Source: an uncultured beta proteobacterium
GTDB lineage: Bacteria > Pseudomonadota > Gammaproteobacteria > Burkholderiales > Burkholderiaceae_C
Direction: 5' to 3'
Length of the DNA: 46,755 bases
Assembly (NCBI GenBank): GCA_903960915.1
Contig: CAJCCO010000139.1
Span: forward strand, 1-46,755
The notes under the pieces were generated by a model. That model did no database searches, was not told the DNA's origin, and saw only the letters and a list, made by a program, of their open reading frames with translations. Made by a program: the position numbers and the translations under genes. Of the stretch, positions 1 to 7,355 are shown piece after piece; position 1 is the stretch's first letter; the number at the start of each line of letters is the position of its first letter.

Positions 1-469
1 AAACCCTGTCAGAAATTTGTCGCTTGGCATCGTTGACCTGGTAGCTGTGGGGCAGGTAGGCTATTTTTTCGGTGTAGTGCACCCGGCTTTGCGGTGGAAC
101 CAGGGTGTGGTCAGCCACCAAGTAGTCCATAAAGTCGGCGCCCATGGTGCCGGGGTAACCTAGGTAATTGACTTGCACGGGTGCGGCGCGCAGGGCAAAA
201 ATTCCTGGCCTGCTGAATTGCGTATATCCCTTGAGGTCAATGGCAATGTCAACCTCCAGCTGGCGGGCGAGCTGGCCTACTTGCAGGTCTGTGTGCAGCC
301 GCACGTCAATAAACTGGTCAAAAGACTTTAGCAAGCGCTGCCGCATGGTGTCGAGCTTGTCGGGGCCAAAAGAGAACGCGATCAGTTCAAACTGGGTTTT
401 GTCATGCAGCTCAAACAACTCCGCCATCAGATAGGCGGTAGCGTGGTCATGAAAATCGGCTGAAAAATA
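1..469. repeat. Long direct repeat, copy 1 (GT41 catalytic region)
   Basis: Bases 1-469 align without gaps to 2510-2978 (offset 2509). The first 190 or so bases differ at only a few positions; differences rise toward the right end and similarity stops abruptly after the shared FSADFHDHA codons. The repeat may continue left of the window. Confidence 0.85.
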
Positions 470-1888
470 AGCCAGTCGAATTTTTTTGTGAGCCATTGGC
501 AAACATGGCGGGGTAAATGGCTCGTTAAATGGCGCAAGTTCTGCGCGCATTTTGTTCATAGATTGGTTGGCTACCAGGCGCTGTGTAGCCAAGTCATCGC
601 TAATGGCCAGCAGCGCAAAAGAGGGGCAGGGGTTTTTCCCGAGCTTTATATTGTCCAGAATTTCAAATTTGCGCTTGCTCCACGTTAGCCAGTCGCATAA
701 ATGCATCTGATAGTGCAGACGTATGCCTTCTAAAAAATCGAAGTCAGGGTTTATTTCAAGGGCCCGTGAGTAGATCTGTATGGCCGCATCTAACTGCTTC
801 AGGTCAACAAAAAAGTTACCTAGGTTAATGTGTGCAAGGACATAGTCGGGCCGCAATGCAATGGCTCTTTTCACACTGTCTATGGCTTCAGGGTAATGCT
901 TCAGCTCTTGCAGCACCACCCCGCGGTTGTTCAAAATCTCCGCAAGCTCAGGATTTACTTCCAAGGCTTGGTCATAGCTCCGCAACGCATCAGGGAATTT
1001 TCTGAGCGTTTGCAAGACCAACCCGCGATGGCTATGCACGTCTTCCAGCTTGGGATCCAGCTGAAGCGCTAAGTCAAAGAATTTCAGCGCTTCGGTGAAC
1101 TGCTTGCTTGCCTGCAGCACACGGCCCTTGCCAAAATAGGCCGGTGCGTAATCTGTTTGCTGCTCGATGGCCTGGCTGAAACAAGAGAGCGCTTTTTCTG
1201 TATGTTGCAGCGCCTCTTGGGCCAAACCCATGTTGTGGTGTGCCAACGGAAAATTTGCTTGAAACTCAATCGCCATACGGTTGCTCTGTGCAGCTTCTTC
1301 CCAGCGTTTGAGTTTGAGCAAGACCTTGCCCCGGTTGTAGTGGCATTCGGCGTCACGGGGTACCGAGGCCACAGCTTGGTCATGACATGCCAGTGCTTCT
1401 TCCAATTGCTCCAGGGCCTCCAGTGCCAGGCCCAAATTACTCCAGGCCGCAGGGTACTGGGGTTTTAAAGCCAGGGCCGCGCGCAAACTGAAAATAGCTT
1501 CTTCATGCCGCTTGAGCGCATGCAACACCACACCCTGGTTATTCAGTGCATCTGCAAATTGGGGGTTCAAGGCAATGGCCAGGCCGTAGTGTTTCAGGGC
1601 TGCTTCATGCGCATTCACCTGTTGCAAAACATTGCCTAGGTTGTTGTGCGCATTGGCGTGCTCAGGCTGTAACCGAACAGCCTCTTCTATCAGCGCAACG
1701 GCTGCCGAAAAGTTGCCTTGCTGAGCCATCATTAGGCCGGCCCTGTGCAGCGCCTCAACGTGGGTGGGTTGCAGCTTCAAAATTTGCGCATACAGAGCTT
1801 GTGCGTTTGGCAGATCGCCAGTCCGCTGGCAGTTCAAAGCTTCTTGAAAAAGCGCCTGGGCTTGCCGGCCTACATGTTCAAGCTGCAT
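1..1888 (-). CDS. TPR + GT41 (SPINDLY/OGT-like) glycosyltransferase, C-terminus cut by window edge
   Basis: The frame is open from an ATG at 1888 to the left edge (629 codons seen, no stop). The protein begins MQLEHVGRQAQALFQ and is made of TPR units of about 34 residues, with recurring AL-YAQIL-L-P and NA-NNLGN signatures, down to about position 500. The GT41 catalytic domain then starts (AYFSADFHDHATA and YPGTMGADFMDYLVAD are readable). The start overlaps the stop of the upstream paralogue by 11 bases, so the two are translationally coupled. GT41 enzymes transfer a sugar from a nucleotide-sugar to Ser/Thr in the cytoplasm, and the TPRs select the substrate. The Caulobacter TPR-GT41 protein FlmG modifies flagellin, and the flagellin gene lies just upstream here, so flagellin O-glycosylation is the likely job, by inference. 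The last part of the catalytic domain is outside the window. Its visible catalytic region is nearly the same at DNA level as that of the neighbour. Confidence 0.88.
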   Translation of the reverse strand, partial: MQLEHVGRQAQALFQEALNCQRTGDLPNAQALYAQILKLQPTHVEALHRAGLMMAQQGNFSAAVALIEEAVRLQPEHANAHNNLGNVLQQVNAHEAALKHYGLAIALNPQFADALNNQGVVLHALKRHEEAIFSLRAALALKPQYPAAWSNLGLALEALEQLEEALACHDQAVASVPRDAECHYNRGKVLLKLKRWEEAAQSNRMAIEFQANFPLAHHNMGLAQEALQHTEKALSCFSQAIEQQTDYAPAYFGKGRVLQASKQFTEALKFFDLALQLDPKLEDVHSHRGLVLQTLRKFPDALRSYDQALEVNPELAEILNNRGVVLQELKHYPEAIDSVKRAIALRPDYVLAHINLGNFFVDLKQLDAAIQIYSRALEINPDFDFLEGIRLHYQMHLCDWLTWSKRKFEILDNIKLGKNPCPSFALLAISDDLATQRLVANQSMNKMRAELAPFNEPFTPPCLPMAHKKIRLAYFSADFHDHATAYLMAELFELHDKTQFELIAFSFGPDKLDTMRQRLLKSFDQFIDVRLHTDLQVGQLARQLEVDIAIDLKGYTQFSRPGIFALRAAPVQVNYLGYPGTMGADFMDYLVADHTLVPPQSRVHYTEKIAYLPHSYQVNDAKRQISDRV

Positions 1889-4118
1889 TTAAATGCTCCA
1901 CGGGCAAGCCCTTTTGAGAGCACTCATGCATCTGTGCATAGAGCGCTTCTAAATGCTTGGCGTAGCTAGCCGTATCAAACAGTGGCGTCGTAAGTCGATT
2001 ACGTTCTAGTTTGAGTTTGATGGCAGCCAGTTGCGCTGGGTGGCTGGCCAGTTCAATAGCCAGTGTTTCATAAGCCGGCTGTGATTCAGTAATCAGTTCA
2101 GGCAAACCCACAGCCTGCAGCAAACTGGCCGCAACCCGGCTGGCAAAGGCTTCACCCATGCAGGTCAGTACAGGTAATCCGACCCACAAGGCATCACTGG
2201 CGGTGGTGTGGGCATTGCAGGGCAGGGTGTCAATAAACAGGTCGGCCAGGCGGTGGCGGGCCAGATGCTCGGCCAAGCCCAAACGCGGTGCAAAGACCAG
2301 GCGCTTGGCACTCACGCCGCGCAACTCGGCCTCTTTGCTCAGGTTTTGCGCAGCCGTGGGGTTATCGGCCAGCAGCCACAACACGCTGTCGGGCACGGCC
2401 TGCAAAATACGCATCCAGCCGTCAAAGGTGTCGGGCGTGATTTTGTAATTGTTGTTGAAGCAGCAAAAAACGAAGCCAGTAGGCGGCAGGCCCACTTCTT
2501 CGCGGGTAAAAACCCTGTCAGAAATTTGTCGCTTGGCATCGTTGACCTGGTAGCTGTGGGGCAGGTAGGCTATTTTTTCGGTGTAGTGCACCCGGCTTTG
2601 CGGTGGAATCAGGGTGTGGTCAGCCACCAAGTAGTCCATAAAGTCGGCGCCCATGGTACCGGGGTAACCCAGGTAATTGACTTGCACGGGTGCGGCGCGA
2701 AGGGCAAAAATGGGCGCCCGGCTGTCCGTTGTGTAACCTTTGAGGTCAATGGAAATGTCTATTTCTAACTGCCGGGCGAGCTGGGTTACTTGCAGGTCTG
2801 TGTTCAGCCGCACGTCAAAAAACTGGTCAAAAGACTTAAGCAGGCGTTGCCGCATGGTGTCGAGCTTGTCGGGGCCAAAAGAGAAAGCGATCAGTTCAAA
2901 CCGGGTTTTGTCATGCAGCTCAAACAATTCCGCCATCAGATAGGCGGTGGCGTGGTCATGAAAATCGGCTGAAAAATAGCCTATTTTTATGCGTTCATGC
3001 GCTGAATAGGGGGTAATGGGTGGCAATACAAGCGGCGAAGCAAGCTTGCTACGAACCCATATTTTGGAAGCATTATGTTGTGCCTGGCCTGAACTGCTGA
3101 GCCCGAGCGTGACGAAGGGTGGTGAAACAGTTTCCTGATGCGCAAGACCTTGTACAAGCAGCTTTTGCATGGCGTCAAAGCCTGCCCAATCACACACGTT
3201 CATTCGACTATGTTGCAAAGTACCCTGTAAAAATGGCGTTGTCGGTTGCAGTGCAAACGCCTTTACAAGCTGATCAATAGCTGCGACATATTGCTTACCC
3301 CCCAAGAGCAAACTGCCAGCGTTGTGAATGGCGTCGGCATAGTCTGGCTGAATGGTCGCGGCTTTTTGGTAGCACTGCAGGGCTTTTTCTTGCTGTTGAA
3401 GTTGCTGAAGTGTTAAGCCCAGGTTGTTCATGGCTTGCGCATAAGCAGCATTCAGTTGTATTGCTTGCTCGTAGTGCATCACGGCAGCGGCATATTGGCC
3501 AATTTCATGCAGCACATTGCCGCAATTGAAGTAAAAAGCTGCCTCCAAAGGTTTGATTGCAATGGCATCACCAAAACTGCTAATGGCTTTGGCGTGCTCC
3601 TTCATGTCCTGCAGAACAAGACCACGGTTGTTGTGTGCATCCGCAAAACCGGGGTTAATGGCGAGGGCCTGGTCATAGCTCTGTAGGGCCAATTCCCTTC
3701 GTTTCAATTGGTTCAGCACCAAACCACGATTGTTCATGGCTTCGGCAAAGTCTGGCCGCAGTTCAATAGCGCGGTCATAGCTTTGCAGTGCTTCTTCCAG
3801 ACGGTTTAATAGCCGCAGGGCGTTGCCTCGGTTACTGTGCGCTGAAGGGTGTTGCGGAAGTAAGCCAATGGCTCGGTCAATCAGTGCCAGGGCAAGAGCC
3901 GCTTCATGCTGTTGGTAGGCAATGACACCCAGAAGATGCAAGGCATCAAAATGCTTAGGTGCCAAGCGCAGCACTTGCGCGTACAGGGCCTTGGCCTGGA
4001 GCAGTTGGCCCGACTGATGCAAGGCAATGCCTTGCTCAAATAGCTTTTGCGTCTGAATTGACGGCTGAGTCTGTTTACTGCTCTGGGACGCAGGCCTTGA
4101 CCTGCTCCCAGCTTTCAT
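1878..4118 (-). CDS. TPR + GT41 (SPINDLY/OGT-like) glycosyltransferase
   Basis: About eight TPR units occupy roughly residues 30-320. A GT41 catalytic domain follows from about residue 375, with FSADFHDHATA, YPGTMGADFMDYLVAD, FCCFNNNYKITPDTF and the late IDTLPCNAHTTASDALW block that contributes to UDP-sugar binding in OGT relatives. No signal peptide or membrane segment is seen, so it should act in the cytoplasm. I chose the ATG at 4118 because AAAGG lies about 9 bases before it; the frame also allows a TTG at 4166 that lacks such a site. It is the first of a tandem pair downstream of flagellin A on the same strand. By analogy with Caulobacter FlmG, it probably attaches a sugar to flagellin before export. 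Substrate and sugar are not shown by the sequence. Confidence 0.88.
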   Translation of the reverse strand: MKAGSRSRPASQSSKQTQPSIQTQKLFEQGIALHQSGQLLQAKALYAQVLRLAPKHFDALHLLGVIAYQQHEAALALALIDRAIGLLPQHPSAHSNRGNALRLLNRLEEALQSYDRAIELRPDFAEAMNNRGLVLNQLKRRELALQSYDQALAINPGFADAHNNRGLVLQDMKEHAKAISSFGDAIAIKPLEAAFYFNCGNVLHEIGQYAAAVMHYEQAIQLNAAYAQAMNNLGLTLQQLQQQEKALQCYQKAATIQPDYADAIHNAGSLLLGGKQYVAAIDQLVKAFALQPTTPFLQGTLQHSRMNVCDWAGFDAMQKLLVQGLAHQETVSPPFVTLGLSSSGQAQHNASKIWVRSKLASPLVLPPITPYSAHERIKIGYFSADFHDHATAYLMAELFELHDKTRFELIAFSFGPDKLDTMRQRLLKSFDQFFDVRLNTDLQVTQLARQLEIDISIDLKGYTTDSRAPIFALRAAPVQVNYLGYPGTMGADFMDYLVADHTLIPPQSRVHYTEKIAYLPHSYQVNDAKRQISDRVFTREEVGLPPTGFVFCCFNNNYKITPDTFDGWMRILQAVPDSVLWLLADNPTAAQNLSKEAELRGVSAKRLVFAPRLGLAEHLARHRLADLFIDTLPCNAHTTASDALWVGLPVLTCMGEAFASRVAASLLQAVGLPELITESQPAYETLAIELASHPAQLAAIKLKLERNRLTTPLFDTASYAKHLEALYAQMHECSQKGLPVEHLNAA
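2510..2978. repeat. Long direct repeat, copy 2 (GT41 catalytic region)
   Basis: Partner of 1-469. The copies share the catalytic core of the two tandem glycosyltransferases. The sharp right-hand boundary and the stretch of near identity suggest gene conversion rather than uniform divergence. Confidence 0.85.
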
Positions 4119-4237
4119 CTTGCAAACCTTTGGGGCCCAACCAAGCAAGGTGAAAAAGGGGTGCAAAAAGTGGACACGGTAAGCACAACCAGAGCGACCT
4201 TAATGCGCATGGCTTGCCGCATCAGGTCTTGCTCGTA

Positions 4238-5068
4238 TTACTTCAACAGCGCCAGCACACCTTGTTGCGATTGATTAGCCTGCGCCAACATCGCCGTTGC
4301 TGCTTGTTGAATAATTTGTGCACTGGCCAGTTTGGTGGTGGTCAGTGCGTAGTCTGTGTCGAGAATTTGACTGCGTGAGGCGGTCGTGTTCTGAACCACG
4401 TTGGTCAAATTGTCTGCCGCGTAGGTCAGTTGATTGATACCGGCACCGATGGTTGCACGGGCACTGTTGATGGTACCCAGGGCTGTATCAATGGCTGTGA
4501 TGGCGGCAGTTGCGCAAGCGGTGGAACTGATACCCAGTGCTGTGGTAGCCAAGCCACTGGCTGTGTTGGTTACATTGGTGATCGCCACAGAGATTGTCTC
4601 TGTGCCGGCAGCGCCAACGACAAAGGCATAAGTTCCTGAAGCTACGGAGGCAGCATCCAACAAAGTAACGCCATTCCATTTGGTTTGATCAGCAATATTG
4701 TCAATCTGAGTATTCAAAGCCGCGAACTCAGTGTTAAGGTAACTACGTTGCGTCGAGTTATTGGTTGCCGTAGAAGCTTGCACCGCCAATTCGCGCATGC
4801 GTTGCAGCATATTGGTCTGCTCAATCATGGCGCCTTCAGCGGTTTGAAGCATGCTAATGCCGTCATTCGCATTGCGCACAGCCATACTCATACCCCGAAT
4901 GTAGGAGGTCATGTTGTTGGTGATGGCCAAGCCAGCTGCATCGTCTTTGGCCGAGTTGATGCGCTGCCCGGTGGAGAGCTGCTCCATCGCGTGGCCTAAC
5001 TCGCGGTTGTTAATTTTTAATGAATTCTGCGAAAACAGGGCATTGACGTTGGTATTGATAACAGTCAT
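4238..5068 (-). CDS. fliC: Flagellin (copy A)
   Basis: 276 residues, a short flagellin. The N-terminal D0/D1 begins [17 protein letters not shown] and carries [20 protein letters not shown] and [13 protein letters not shown], the last matching the region of flagellins recognised by TLR5. The C-terminal D0 ends in AQANQSQQGVLALLK. Only about 50-60 residues in the middle (about 140-200) can form a surface domain, so the filament subunit is close to a bare D0/D1 core. A GGAG-like site precedes the ATG. I see no FliA promoter directly upstream; transcription may come from the sigma-54-like site before the SycD-like gene. It is 276 residues like copy B, with near-identical DNA in the middle third. 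Confidence 0.97.
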   Translation of the reverse strand: MTVINTNVNALFSQNSLKINNRELGHAMEQLSTGQRINSAKDDAAGLAITNNMTSYIRGMSMAVRNANDGISMLQTAEGAMIEQTNMLQRMRELAVQASTATNNSTQRSYLNTEFAALNTQIDNIADQTKWNGVTLLDAASVASGTYAFVVGAAGTETISVAITNVTNTASGLATTALGISSTACATAAITAIDTALGTINSARATIGAGINQLTYAADNLTNVVQNTTASRSQILDTDYALTTTKLASAQIIQQAATAMLAQANQSQQGVLALLK

Positions 5069-5136
5069 GTTCTTCTCCTATGCGTTGTACTTGAAGTGGC
5101 GAAGCTTTGCCGCACCGGGCAAAGTCTTGCCGTTAT

Positions 5137-5604
5137 TTAGTTGTGCGTCAGGCCAGCCGGCAAAGCATGTGCGGCCAAGATCATTTCGCGCTGCTCGGCC
5201 TGCAAAAGTTCATTCTCAGGCCAGGCCGTCAGACCTTTGCGCAGGGTTTCGCGGGCTTCTGCCAAGTCCAGGTTGCACCAGAGTGACCGGGCCAGCATTT
5301 GGTAGGTGGTGGGCTGAATGGCATCTTGCTGCAGTTCGCACAGATCTTGCAGCAGCTCGATGGCCAAAGGCCAATCAGCACGCGTGATGGCCAGCAAACC
5401 GGCAATAGCCAGAATATCTTCGCTGTGCGGATGCAAGCTGATGCCGGCATCTGCCAACGCCTGGGCCAGGTCATTCTTGTCTTCGGCCACCAGCAGTTGG
5501 ATGCCTTCACGAATGTCACTGGGGGAAAAACGCGCTAAATCGCCGAAACCCGTGATTTGGCCTTGTTCGGCGGTACGGATAAAGCTTTGAAAACCTGGGG
5601 TCAT
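5137..5604 (-). CDS. Small TPR/SycD-like protein between the flagellins, possible export chaperone
   Basis: 155 residues, soluble, no signal peptide. It has alternating amphipathic helices: residues about 44-75 (LAQALADAGISLHPHSEDIL), 78-100 (LLAITRADWPLAIELL), 104-135 and 120-140 (LAEARETLRKGLTAWP). This resembles the TPR fold of SycD/LcrH-type class II chaperones of type III secretion, but no signature is strong enough to name a family. A clear GGAG lies just before the ATG. It has its own sigma-54-like promoter and ends about 70 bases before flagellin A, so the two are probably co-transcribed. A role as a chaperone or export helper for flagellin is inferred from fold and position. FliS, the usual flagellin chaperone, is encoded separately at 44835. 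Confidence 0.75.
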   Translation of the reverse strand: MTPGFQSFIRTAEQGQITGFGDLARFSPSDIREGIQLLVAEDKNDLAQALADAGISLHPHSEDILAIAGLLAITRADWPLAIELLQDLCELQQDAIQPTTYQMLARSLWCNLDLAEARETLRKGLTAWPENELLQAEQREMILAAHALPAGLTHN

Positions 5605-5624
5605 GTCTCACTCCTAAATCAAGT

Positions 5625-5638
5625 GTCAATTTAACGAC
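5625..5638 (-). promoter_or_regulatory. FleQ-like box downstream of sigma-54 start
   Basis: On the minus strand it reads GTCGTTAAATTGAC, matching 12 of 14 positions of the Pseudomonas FleQ box as I remember it (about GTCAATAAATTGAC). Its centre is about 30 bases after the predicted start of the sigma-54 promoter at 5673-5688. Confidence 0.5.
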
Positions 5639-5672
5639 GACCCACCCGGGTTATCGCATAGGACCGATTTAA

Positions 5673-5688
5673 AGCAAAAGTGATGCCA
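5673..5688 (-). promoter_or_regulatory. Sigma-54 promoter for the SycD-like gene (and flagellin A)
   Basis: The minus strand reads TGGCAT-CACTT-TTGCT, with the invariant GG and GC at the right spacing. It lies about 70 bases before the ATG at 5604 and downstream of the terminator of flagellin B, so it starts a new transcript. Confidence 0.7.
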
Positions 5689-5703
5689 GTTTTTTTGCCG
5701 GGC

Positions 5704-5729
5704 AAAAAAAAGCCACCCTTGCGGGTGGC
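5704..5729 (-). terminator. Intrinsic terminator of flagellin B
   Basis: Reading the minus strand: GCCACCC, loop GCAA, GGGTGGC, then eight T. It is a perfect 7-bp stem placed about 47 bases after the flagellin stop. Confidence 0.9.
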
Positions 5730-5775
5730 TATGGCTTTTACCAAGTTGACTGGCTCGTGCCAGTCAATGGCCCAG

Positions 5776-6606
5776 TTACTTGAGCAAGGCCAGCACGCTT
5801 TGTGGCGACTGGTTAGCCTGGGCCAACATGGCCGTAGCGGCTTGCTGGATGATTTGGCTGCGCGCCAACTGGGTAGTGGCCGTGGCGTAATCGGTATCAA
5901 TGATCTGGCTACGTGAGGCCGTTGTATTGGTAATCACGTTGTTCAGGTTGTCCGCAGCGTACGTGAGTTGGTTGATGCCGGCACCGATGGAGGCACGAGC
6001 GCTGTTGATGGTTGCCAAAGCGGTATCAATGGCAGTGATAGAAGCCAGTGCAGAAGCCGTAGTGCCAACTGCCAGAGCGGTGGTTGCCAATCCGCTAACT
6101 GTGTTGGTCACATTGGTGATCGCCACAGAGACTGTCTCTGTGCCGGCTGCGCCAACGACAAAGGCATAAGTTCCTGAAGCTGTGGAGGCAGCATCCAACA
6201 AAGTAGAGCCATTCCATTTGGTTTGATCGGCAATGTTGTCGATCTGCGTGTCAAGGGCTTGAAACTCTGTATCAAGGTAGCCACGTTGCGTTGAGGTGTA
6301 CGTGGCGGTAGAGGCCTGCACAGCCAACTCACGCATACGCTGCAGCATATTGGTTTGTTCAACCATGGCGCCTTCAGCGGTTTGCAGCATGCTGATGCCG
6401 TCGTTGGCATTGCGTACCGACTGACTCAAGCCGCGGATTTGCGCAGTCATGTTGGTGGAGATGGCCAGCCCGGCAGCATCGTCGCTGGCCGAGTTGATTC
6501 TGGCGCCTGTGGAGAGTTGCTCCATGGCGTTACTTAAATTGCGGTTATTCACTTTGAGTGAATTCTGGGCAAACAGGGCATTAACGTTGGTATTGATAAC
6601 TGACAT
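5776..6606 (-). CDS. fliC: Flagellin (copy B)
   Basis: 276 residues, same length as copy A. It begins [20 protein letters not shown] and contains [20 protein letters not shown] and [13 protein letters not shown]; it ends [15 protein letters not shown]. It has its own FliA-type promoter upstream (6733-6759), an AGGAG ribosome site and a strong terminator, so it is a monocistronic class III gene. The region around [27 protein letters not shown] is almost identical at DNA level to copy A although the flanks have diverged. Which copy forms the main filament cannot be read from the sequence; the strong dedicated promoter and terminator favour B. Confidence 0.97.
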   Translation of the reverse strand: MSVINTNVNALFAQNSLKVNNRNLSNAMEQLSTGARINSASDDAAGLAISTNMTAQIRGLSQSVRNANDGISMLQTAEGAMVEQTNMLQRMRELAVQASTATYTSTQRGYLDTEFQALDTQIDNIADQTKWNGSTLLDAASTASGTYAFVVGAAGTETVSVAITNVTNTVSGLATTALAVGTTASALASITAIDTALATINSARASIGAGINQLTYAADNLNNVITNTTASRSQIIDTDYATATTQLARSQIIQQAATAMLAQANQSPQSVLALLK

Positions 6607-6732
6607 GACACTTCTCCTGAAAAAAAGTTAAATCGTTGAGGTTTAGGCACTTCGGACAAGCTTCGGTACAAATTGCTTGGCATCTGAAGCCTGCCCATCA
6701 CAGAAAGCCTTAAACACTCCCTGTTACTTGAT

Positions 6733-6759
6733 GAATCGGTTACTACACAAATTTCTTGA
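6733..6759 (-). promoter_or_regulatory. FliA (sigma-28) promoter of flagellin B
   Basis: Minus strand: TCAAG, 14 bases, ACCGATTC. Same architecture as six other sites in the window. The predicted leader is about 120 bases. Confidence 0.75.
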
Positions 6760-6776
6760 GGCTAATTTGTAAAGAA

Positions 6777-7154
6777 TTAAACCTTGTTGTTGAAAAGAAT
6801 GCCTTTGAGATCGTCGAGTTTGTGGGCCAGGTGCAACAAGTCCTCGTTGGGGATTTGGCGCACGACTTCGCCACTGTTCATATTGCGAACCGTGACCACC
6901 GGCCGGTTCGCCGATTCATCAAAAGAAAACCCAAGCCCTTGCTTGTTAACGCTCATTTGCTCGTTGAGCATCTTCACTGCATCTTGCAAGTTTTGACGCA
7001 TTTCGCCCGAGTCAAACTTGATGGCTGCTGGCTTGGGCACAGCCAATGCAGCCTTGGCAGCCGTTTGCGCAGCCAATGCAGCTTCTGCCGGTGGAGCCGA
7101 CTTGATGGGGGTTGGCGCTTGAGCACCTTTGACGCCTTGAATCTCTGAAACCAT
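6777..7154 (-). CDS. flaG: FlaG family protein
   Basis: 125 residues from the ATG at 7154, chosen because AAAAGGA sits six bases before it; the longer frame to 7232 would start within the promoter leader. The first ~55 residues are Ala/Pro-rich. The FlaG domain follows: LQDAVKMLNEQMSVNKQGLGFSFDE, then VVTVRNMNSGEVVRQIPNED and a final amphipathic helix. FlaG proteins influence filament length or assembly in Vibrio and Pseudomonas; the mechanism is not settled. It lies between fliD and flagellin B with its own FliA promoter at 7237-7263. Confidence 0.93.
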   Translation of the reverse strand: MVSEIQGVKGAQAPTPIKSAPPAEAALAAQTAAKAALAVPKPAAIKFDSGEMRQNLQDAVKMLNEQMSVNKQGLGFSFDESANRPVVTVRNMNSGEVVRQIPNEDLLHLAHKLDDLKGILFNNKV

Positions 7155-7236
7155 GGTGAGTCCTTTTCTGCAATCTGTTGAGACCGCTCGCCTAGAAAAA
7201 TGCTCTGGCGGGCAGAAATTAAAGATCAGCAAATGG

Positions 7237-7263
7237 GAATCGGCAGGGCCTCAGAAAACTTGA
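7237..7263 (-). promoter_or_regulatory. FliA (sigma-28) promoter of flaG
   Basis: Minus strand: TCAAG, 14 bases, GCCGATTC. One of the best matches in the window. It starts about 75 bases before the flaG ATG. Confidence 0.82.
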
Positions 7264-7355
7264 GGGCCGAAAGAAAAAGATTTTTCAGCGCAATGGCGCG
7301 CTATGTGTCTAACTAGCTATTTTTTTAGCAGTTAGGGGTAGAAGCCAGGGGGTTT

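Noticed and set aside
2208..2768. 186-residue plus-strand frame opposite the glycosyltransferase
   Set aside because: Shadow frame; the minus-strand protein has clear GT41 motifs over the whole stretch.
4119..4166. N-terminal extension of the glycosyltransferase from TTG 4166
   Set aside because: No ribosome site before TTG; ATG 4118 has AAAGG at good spacing.
5068..5136. FliA promoter directly before flagellin A
   Set aside because: The only TCAAG there lies too close to the ATG and has no GCCGAT partner at 14 bases; a TAAAT-N14-GCCCGG match further up is too poor.
7311..7333. A/T-loop hairpin between fliD and flaG promoter as terminator
   Set aside because: Stem has a bulge and no T-run follows in either direction.
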